Source: Larix sibirica
Taxonomy: Eukaryota; Streptophyta; Pinopsida; Pinales; Pinaceae
Direction: 5' to 3'
Length of the DNA: 22,702 nt
Assembly: GCA_004151065.3 (NCBI GenBank)
Contig: NWUY0300001410.1
Coordinates: forward strand, 16,020-38,721
Below are positions 17,608 through 22,702 of the stretch, in pieces. The notes under the pieces were generated by a model. That model did not search any database. It was not told the DNA's origin and saw only the letters and a list, made by a program, of their open reading frames with translations. A program made the position numbers and the translations under genes. Position 1 is the first letter of the stretch, and the number at the start of each line of letters is the position of its first letter.

Positions 17608-20600
17608 TGCTGACTTTATCTCTGACTATTCGTGGGGTTGGGGGTGCCCCGAAAGCGCTAGCCCTCCGTCGTCTATTGTCTACTACTTCTCCTCATCTTA
17701 TTCTTTTTCAAGAGACCATGACTGTGGGCATCAAAGCTTGCAACTTATTATGTAGTATCCTCCCAGATTGGGAATATTGCACCATTGACTCTGATGGACT
17801 TTCTGGGGTTTACTTGCGGCCTGGAACCCTCGGAATATGACTCTTCTTTTTTTGTGTGTGGGGGTATCCTACTCCTTGGAAGACACATGGATTTGACTTG
17901 GCCTATCCAAATTTTCAACTGTTGTGTGCCTTATGAGGGGCGTCAGGCTTATTGGAATTCCTTGGCTGTTACTGGGATTCTTGGTTTAAAGCACATTGTT
18001 AATGTCAGAGTTTTGAATTTGACTTTGCACTCTGGTGAGATATGGGACCCTAAGGATCGGGGTGATCCTTTACGACCCTGGTTTTAGGCACTTTTTTCAA
18101 GACATGACCTTCTTGATGTGGTGCCTATGTTCCTGCGTCCTACCTGGAGAAACGATAGATCAGGGGAGTCTTATGTTGCTAAACGGTTAGACAGGTTCAT
18201 GGTCAGTGGTGGACTATTTGACTTAGCAAATTGTTGTACTTCTAGTATGGTTTTGGATTCTATTTCGGACCATTTTCCGATTGTGTTGTGTTTACATGGT
18301 CTTCCTTTGCTTTACCGGTACCCTTTTAAGTATTGCCACGCATGGTCTGATGAATTGGCTTTCATTAATTTGGTCCGGGAACACTGGTGTTCTTTTTCTA
18401 CTAGCACTGGTGGGCGGGCTATGGTTACTCTCCTTACATTCCTCAGATCTCTTAAAGCGATCGTTGTGCCATAGATCTCAGCCAAGAAGCAGGCACATTC
18501 GGCTGCCATTGTTCGCATTGAGGAATGACTTGGGGATTATCATTCTGATCCACTCTTCAGTTATCATTTTGATCCTGCTAGTAGAATTTTACATTTTCTG
18601 GAGGCTGAAAAGGCTTCTTTATTAAAAACTGAGGAGGTACTTTGGCGTTTAAAGAGTCGGGCTCTTTGGATCACGTTGGGTGATTAGAATACTGGATTTT
18701 TTCATAAGTTTGCCAATTCAAGAAGGAATTCTAACTCGATTTGGGAGATAGAAGACTCGGCTAGTAATTTGGTATCAACGCAACAGGATATTGAAAATGC
18801 AGCTGTGAGGCATTTCAAAAGTCTATTTACTAAGTCGGAGGATACCAATCTCCAGGCACAAATGAAAGTTATTCAGGCTATGCCTGGTATTTTTCCGGCT
18901 GAGGACAATGCTGTTATTGGGAGACTGGTCACTGTTGTTGACATTGAAGGTATTTTAAAGCGGATGGCCAAGGACAAGAGTCCGGGGCCCGATGGCTGCT
19001 CTGTGGAGTTTTATCTTCAATTTTTTTATATTCTCGGCCCTGAGATGGTTCGTTTGGTGGAGGAGTCACAAGCCACGGGACTGGTTAGTGGTGGTTTAAA
19101 TGCGACTTTTATCTCATTGATTCCTAAGGTTTCGGATCCGACTTCATTTCAAGACTTTAGGCCCATATCATTATGCAACCTCCTTTATAAAGTTGTATCT
19201 AAAGTGATTGTTGATCACATCAAGGAGGGTCTATCCCAGGGCATATCTGCTGAACAATTTGGCTTCCTACATCATCGACTGATATTCGATGCTATAGGGA
19301 CGACCCAGGAGACTATTCACACTGCTAAGAAGAACCGGGTTCCTACTATGGTCCTCAAATTGGATCTGGTCAAAGCATATGACTGGGTTGATTGGGCATT
19401 CCTCAGACTTCTATTGTTGAATGTTGGGCTTGATTTATTGATCACCAACTGGATTATGGGGTGCATCTCATCTGTGAATTTTGTTGTTCTCATCAATGGC
19501 AGTCCGACTATTTTTTTTAAGGGTTCTCGTGGTCTTCGCCAGGGCTGCCCCCTCTCCCCACTGCTTTTTGTATTGGTTATTGAAGGACTTAGTAGACTCC
19601 TGATCCAGGCTAAATTGGCATGCATGATTGCAGGTATCAAAGTGTCTCATCATTTTTGTGTCACTCATCTTTTGTTTGTTGACGACGTATTACTATTTGG
19701 TATCGGTAAGTTGGCTGAATGGTCATATATTAAAGAAATACTTGATCTTTTTTGTACTGCTTCGGGTATGATTATTAGCATACCTAAGTCCTTCCTCTAT
19801 CACCTTAATTTATGCTCGGAGATCTGTGGCCATATTTGTAGTCTTTTTTCTATTGACAGTCGAGCCCTGGTTGATGGCATCAAATACCTGGGTGGGGTAT
19901 ACACTTAATCCCAATGACTATACTCTCATGGATTGGTGTTGGCTGATTAGGAATTTGAGTCTAAAATTTCTGGGTGGTACTTTAGAAGTTTATCACTCGG
20001 AGGTCGACTTATATTGTTAAATTCAGTATTGGCAAACCTGCCTGTTTATTGGCTTACACTTGCCAAGTTACCTGCTGCGATACTGAACCAGATCAGAAGG
20101 CTATCCTATAATTTTCTTTGGTCAAGTAGGAGGGATAAGGTGGGTATACATTTGTTTGCATGGTCGTTGATCACTGTACCGAAGGACGATGGAGGTTGGG
20201 GCATCCAGAATATTTATTGGTTATATAGTGCTTTACACTTGAAAAGCTCATGGCGAGATTTGACACATTCTGGACTGTGGGGATTAATTGTGCGAGATAA
20301 ATATTTAAAGGATAGGTTTTTTATCGACTGGATCCAGAGCAGGCCCAGGAAGCCGGTTGGGGCATCCAATATCTGGAGCGGATTATTTCAGGTCCTATCG
20401 ATTCTTATCAAACAATTGGTTTGGCAGGTGGGAAATGGCTATTAGGTTAGGTTTGGGGTGGAAGCCATGATTGGATGCACCAGTATGTTATCCCCTGCTA
20501 CGGTGTCTTTGCTTCATCAACAGGATTTGTATTATTTAAATCATGCTTATAATCCAATTGGTATTGGTTGTGGCGATAATTGGAAGACGGCGGGGGATAT

Positions 20601-21713
20601 AGGTATCACAGGGGTTGCTGGTATGGAATGGACGGTTTATGTACAGAACATTACTCATGCAAGTATTACATTATCCAATGATATGGATACTTTGAATTGG
20701 TGCTAGAAGGAAGATGTTGGGGATCCTTCGACAGCAAATGCATACATGGTGATCGCACAACAACATATTTCGGGTCATTATCAATGGTGGTTTAAAGCCT
20801 TGTGGCAGTGGAATGTCCCATTGAAGATTCGGTGTTTCCTTTGGCTCTTATTTTAAAAAAAATTATGGCATTGGACAATTTTATCCGCCGAGGTGGTTAT
20901 GGTCCAAACATTTGCTATCTCTGTTTACAAGCTGCCGAGTCGGTTGGCCATTTATTTGTCACCTGTTCGATTACTATGCAACTATGGGCCACCGGTACTG
21001 AGTATTGGGGATTTGATCCTCATTGGGGACAACATTCTATCAAGAACATTTTACATAACTGGCACTTGGGCTGCCAGGACTCCATTTCATACCCCATTTT
21101 TTTCATCTAGGGCATCTGGAAACTCCGGAATCGGGTCCTATTTGGAGATTACAGTTTTAAATTTTGAAGTGCACTACATTTTATGAAATTGATACTATCT
21201 ACAGCTAGTGTGAAGAAGACTATTTGTAGGGAGAAGATATTGACTGAACCTTTCATTGTAGAGTCGGGACCTTTTGGTTTTTTTTATGGTGATGGGCAGC
21301 TTGGTAGGTGTGGGGCAGGCGGCCTCATCATTATCTCTTCAACTGAATACTATGAGCTTTCAAGGGGCTGTGGTATGGGGAGTAATACTCGTGCTGAATT
21401 ATTATCTCTATGGTGTCTCCTATATTATCTGAACCACCTACAGATTAACTATGCACAGATTTATGGAGATTCTTCAGTCATCATTGGGTGGGCTATGGAT
21501 GCCTAGGCACTTAATCTGGCCTCACTTGTCTACTGGAAGAAGAAGGTCAAGCTACTATTGGATCAGTATGGTAGATACAATATAAAACACATTTCCAGAG
21601 TTTTTAATATGAGGGCCGATGGACTCTCTAAGAAAGGAATTGTCTTGGATGAAGGAATACTAGTGGTCACACACTACCATGAGCTAAGGCCCCCGGAGAG
21701 TGTGAATTACTAA
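17607..21713 (+). pseudogene. LINE ORF2: endonuclease, reverse transcriptase, RNase H; broken
   Basis: ORF2 nicks the target and copies the RNA. Endonuclease: starts MLTLSLTIRGVGGAP at 17607; the QET glutamate is at 17712-17714; SDHFPIVL near 18266 keeps the catalytic histidine. However, the WNxRG asparagine reads threonine and the GDxN motif reads RVLN, so two catalytic positions are lost. Reverse transcriptase (about 18960-19890): DKSPGPDG, LIPKV, FRPISLCN, KLDLVKAYD, GLRQGCPLSPLLF and the active-site FVDD at 19675-19686. A finger CYLCLQAAESVGHLFVTC (zf-RVT-like) lies near 20915-20970. RNase H (about 21270-21640): YGDG, NTRAEL, GDSS and NMRADGLSKK keep all four acidic positions. In-frame stops at 18085, 18472, 18526, 18685, 20443, 20704, 21108, 21165 and 21504, plus frame changes near 17820, 19890, 19950 and 20855 (an A-run), abolish translation. 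Several stops look like CAG-to-TAG or TGG-to-TAG/TGA transitions. The final stop is at 21711-21713. Confidence 0.9.
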
Positions 21714-21978
21714 ATATACTAATGTTGTTACTTTCCTTAGATTATATGCACTTTTTGTTTATTTTTCTATTTTAGTTTTATAGCAGATGCTTTGCATTAT
21801 GAATTTGTAGCAGAACTAATGACTATATCGTCTTATATCAGTATTGGTAGGATTGTTGTAATATTGTTTTCATAGATATCTGATAGATGGTTGACTATCC
21901 ATGGGATAGGATTTACTGTAAATTTCTTTGATTCACACCATGAATAGCAAGAAATTTCTTTTTCATTTGAAAAAAAAA
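21714..21978 (+). other. LINE 3' untranslated region and A-tail
   Basis: About 265 bases without coding character, ending tttttcatttg followed by nine adenines (21970-21978). The short A-tail abuts the right target duplication directly. Such a 3' end is the presumed recognition site of the element's reverse transcriptase. Confidence 0.8.
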
Positions 21979-21996
21979 GAAGTGTCGTTATGTTAT
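21979..21996 (+). repeat. Right target site duplication of the LINE
   Basis: Exact 18-base copy of 15699-15716. The pre-insertion locus therefore continued from the cullin upstream flank directly into the gaacaaatgaagc sequence at 21997. Confidence 0.93.
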
Positions 21997-22447
21997 GAAC
22001 AAATGAAGCATCTTGAATGTGTTCCTTGATCTAGTATCCAAAAGTAATGGGAGGAAGGGTTATTGGAATGTCATATGGCGTGAGAGTTGATGATCATAAA
22101 ATGTTTGGGAGAGACATGTACTGTTTGTTTGTAAACATGTTGCAAAGCATGTAGGTTGGTATCCTACTACCTTTTCAATTTTAGTAAATGTATAGAACAT
22201 ATATTCAAATAAGATTTATCACCTCGCTTTGCCGTTCATATGTGGGTGAAACACTATAGAAAAACACAAGTCATCATAACACCCTGCAAGAAAAACACAA
22301 GTCCATCCAAAAATATGTTTCCCATGTAGGAAACCATCACCATCTACTGCAAAGATGAACCCATGGGGAAGAGAAGAGGCTTGCTTCCTCAAGACATCCA
22401 AGCAAAAGTTTCTCCCAACGAGCTTCCAATGATCAACAATTCCTAGG
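21997..22447. other. Original upstream flank of the cullin locus, no gene seen
   Basis: Before the LINE inserted, this sequence adjoined the cullin promoter region at 15716, so it may hold distal promoter elements of that gene. A minus-strand frame at 22219-22401 (60 codons, ending in the word HMNGKAR) has fairly protein-like composition but no recognisable motif and no partner exon; I do not call it a gene. Confidence 0.4.
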
Positions 22448-22660
22448 CCCCACTATTTTTGCACTCTCCTAGTGCACAATGTCATCATGAGCCAATCTAG
22501 CAAGTATCGAATTCCACGGTCCCAACACTTGCGCACCCCATCAATACATAGTGTAAATACATACAAATCGGATTGTGGGATGCCCATGTCCCAATGCTTG
22601 TGCATTTCTATCATGCACAAGGTCTCCCAAAACAATACCTCAAAGTAGGAGGTGTACAAT
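22448..22660. repeat. Degenerate tandem repeat, 69-71 bp period
   Basis: Words like tcccaatgcttgtgcat (about 22589), tcccaacacttgcgcac (about 22520) and cccactatttttgcac (about 22449) are each followed by tcat/tcaat and a gcacaa or atacatag word, giving three diverged copies. Because 69 is a multiple of three, a minus-strand frame (22453-22683) stays open through it and repeats a C-I-(E/D)-K-W-D-G-I pattern. That is probably a repeat by-product rather than a gene. The repeat may continue past the window edge. Confidence 0.55.
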
Positions 22661-22702
22661 ATCCTCCAAATTATTTCAACCAAGTGTGGAATGCCAGGAT
22701 CC

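Larger units (their letters stand above)
15717..21978 (+). mobile_element. L1-type LINE retrotransposon, near full length, inactive
   Basis: The element is 6262 bp and bounded by an 18-bp perfect target duplication. It has a 5' untranslated region with tandem repeats, ORF1 (DUF4283-like plus CCHC knuckle), ORF2 (APE-type endonuclease, reverse transcriptase, zf-RVT-like finger, RNase H), a 3' UTR of about 265 bp and an A9 tail (21970-21978). This order is typical of plant L1 elements. L1 elements copy their RNA into the nicked target by target-primed reverse transcription, which explains the duplication and A-tail. Both frames carry numerous stops and shifts, so it cannot encode its own proteins now. 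It points away from the cullin gene, about 380 bp from that gene's preferred start codon. Length suggests little or no 5' truncation. Confidence 0.95.

Noticed and set aside
22219-22683. Two minus-strand frames (60 and 76 codons) as one broken gene
   Set aside because: One runs through a 69-71 bp tandem repeat whose period preserves the frame. Neither shows a recognisable family motif.

Overview
The window looks like nuclear DNA of a land plant. It is AT-rich and dominated by decayed repeats. Two elements point to plants: a cullin whose whole length reads as plant CUL1, and an L1-type LINE with plant-style architecture (ORF1 with a DUF4283-like domain and CCHC knuckle; ORF2 with endonuclease, reverse transcriptase, zf-RVT-like finger and C-terminal RNase H). 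The density of old repeats suggests a large-genome plant, possibly a gymnosperm, but the sequence does not settle this. No bacterial operon, CRISPR array or intact RNA gene is visible.

Layout. 1-2500: intergenic DNA with one small inverted repeat and a possible LTR-retrotransposon primer-binding-site relic near 1569. 2508-3172: a short duplication and a nested minisatellite. About 3544-4258: a broken gag-like reading frame ending in two zinc-knuckle motifs. About 4500-7930: a degenerate tandem array of roughly 17 units of 155-215 bp; read on the minus strand, each unit carries a tRNA-like head, so the array looks like a tandemly amplified tRNA-derived SINE or a satellite built from one. 8394-8565: a GC-rich near-perfect inverted repeat with arms of about 71 bp. 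8586-13090: AT-rich DNA with minor repeats and two short GC-elevated islands with splice-like edges.

13154-15334 (minus; frame open to 15472): an uninterrupted CUL1-like cullin with the neddylation lysine and the C-terminal cullin signature, the one convincing intact protein gene here. Its lack of introns suggests a retrogene. 15717-21978 (plus): a nearly full-length but dead LINE flanked by a perfect 18-bp target site duplication. It lies head-to-head with the cullin, a few hundred bases upstream of its start codon. 21997-22702: anonymous DNA ending in a degenerate repeat of about 70 bp.

The functional story is small. One cullin gene, presumably a scaffold of an SCF-type ubiquitin ligase, sits in repeat-rich DNA whose upstream promoter region was separated from it by the LINE insertion. 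Everything else is transposon debris or tandem repeats. The most unusual items are the tRNA-like tandem array, the GC-rich foldback, and the divergent intronless cullin.
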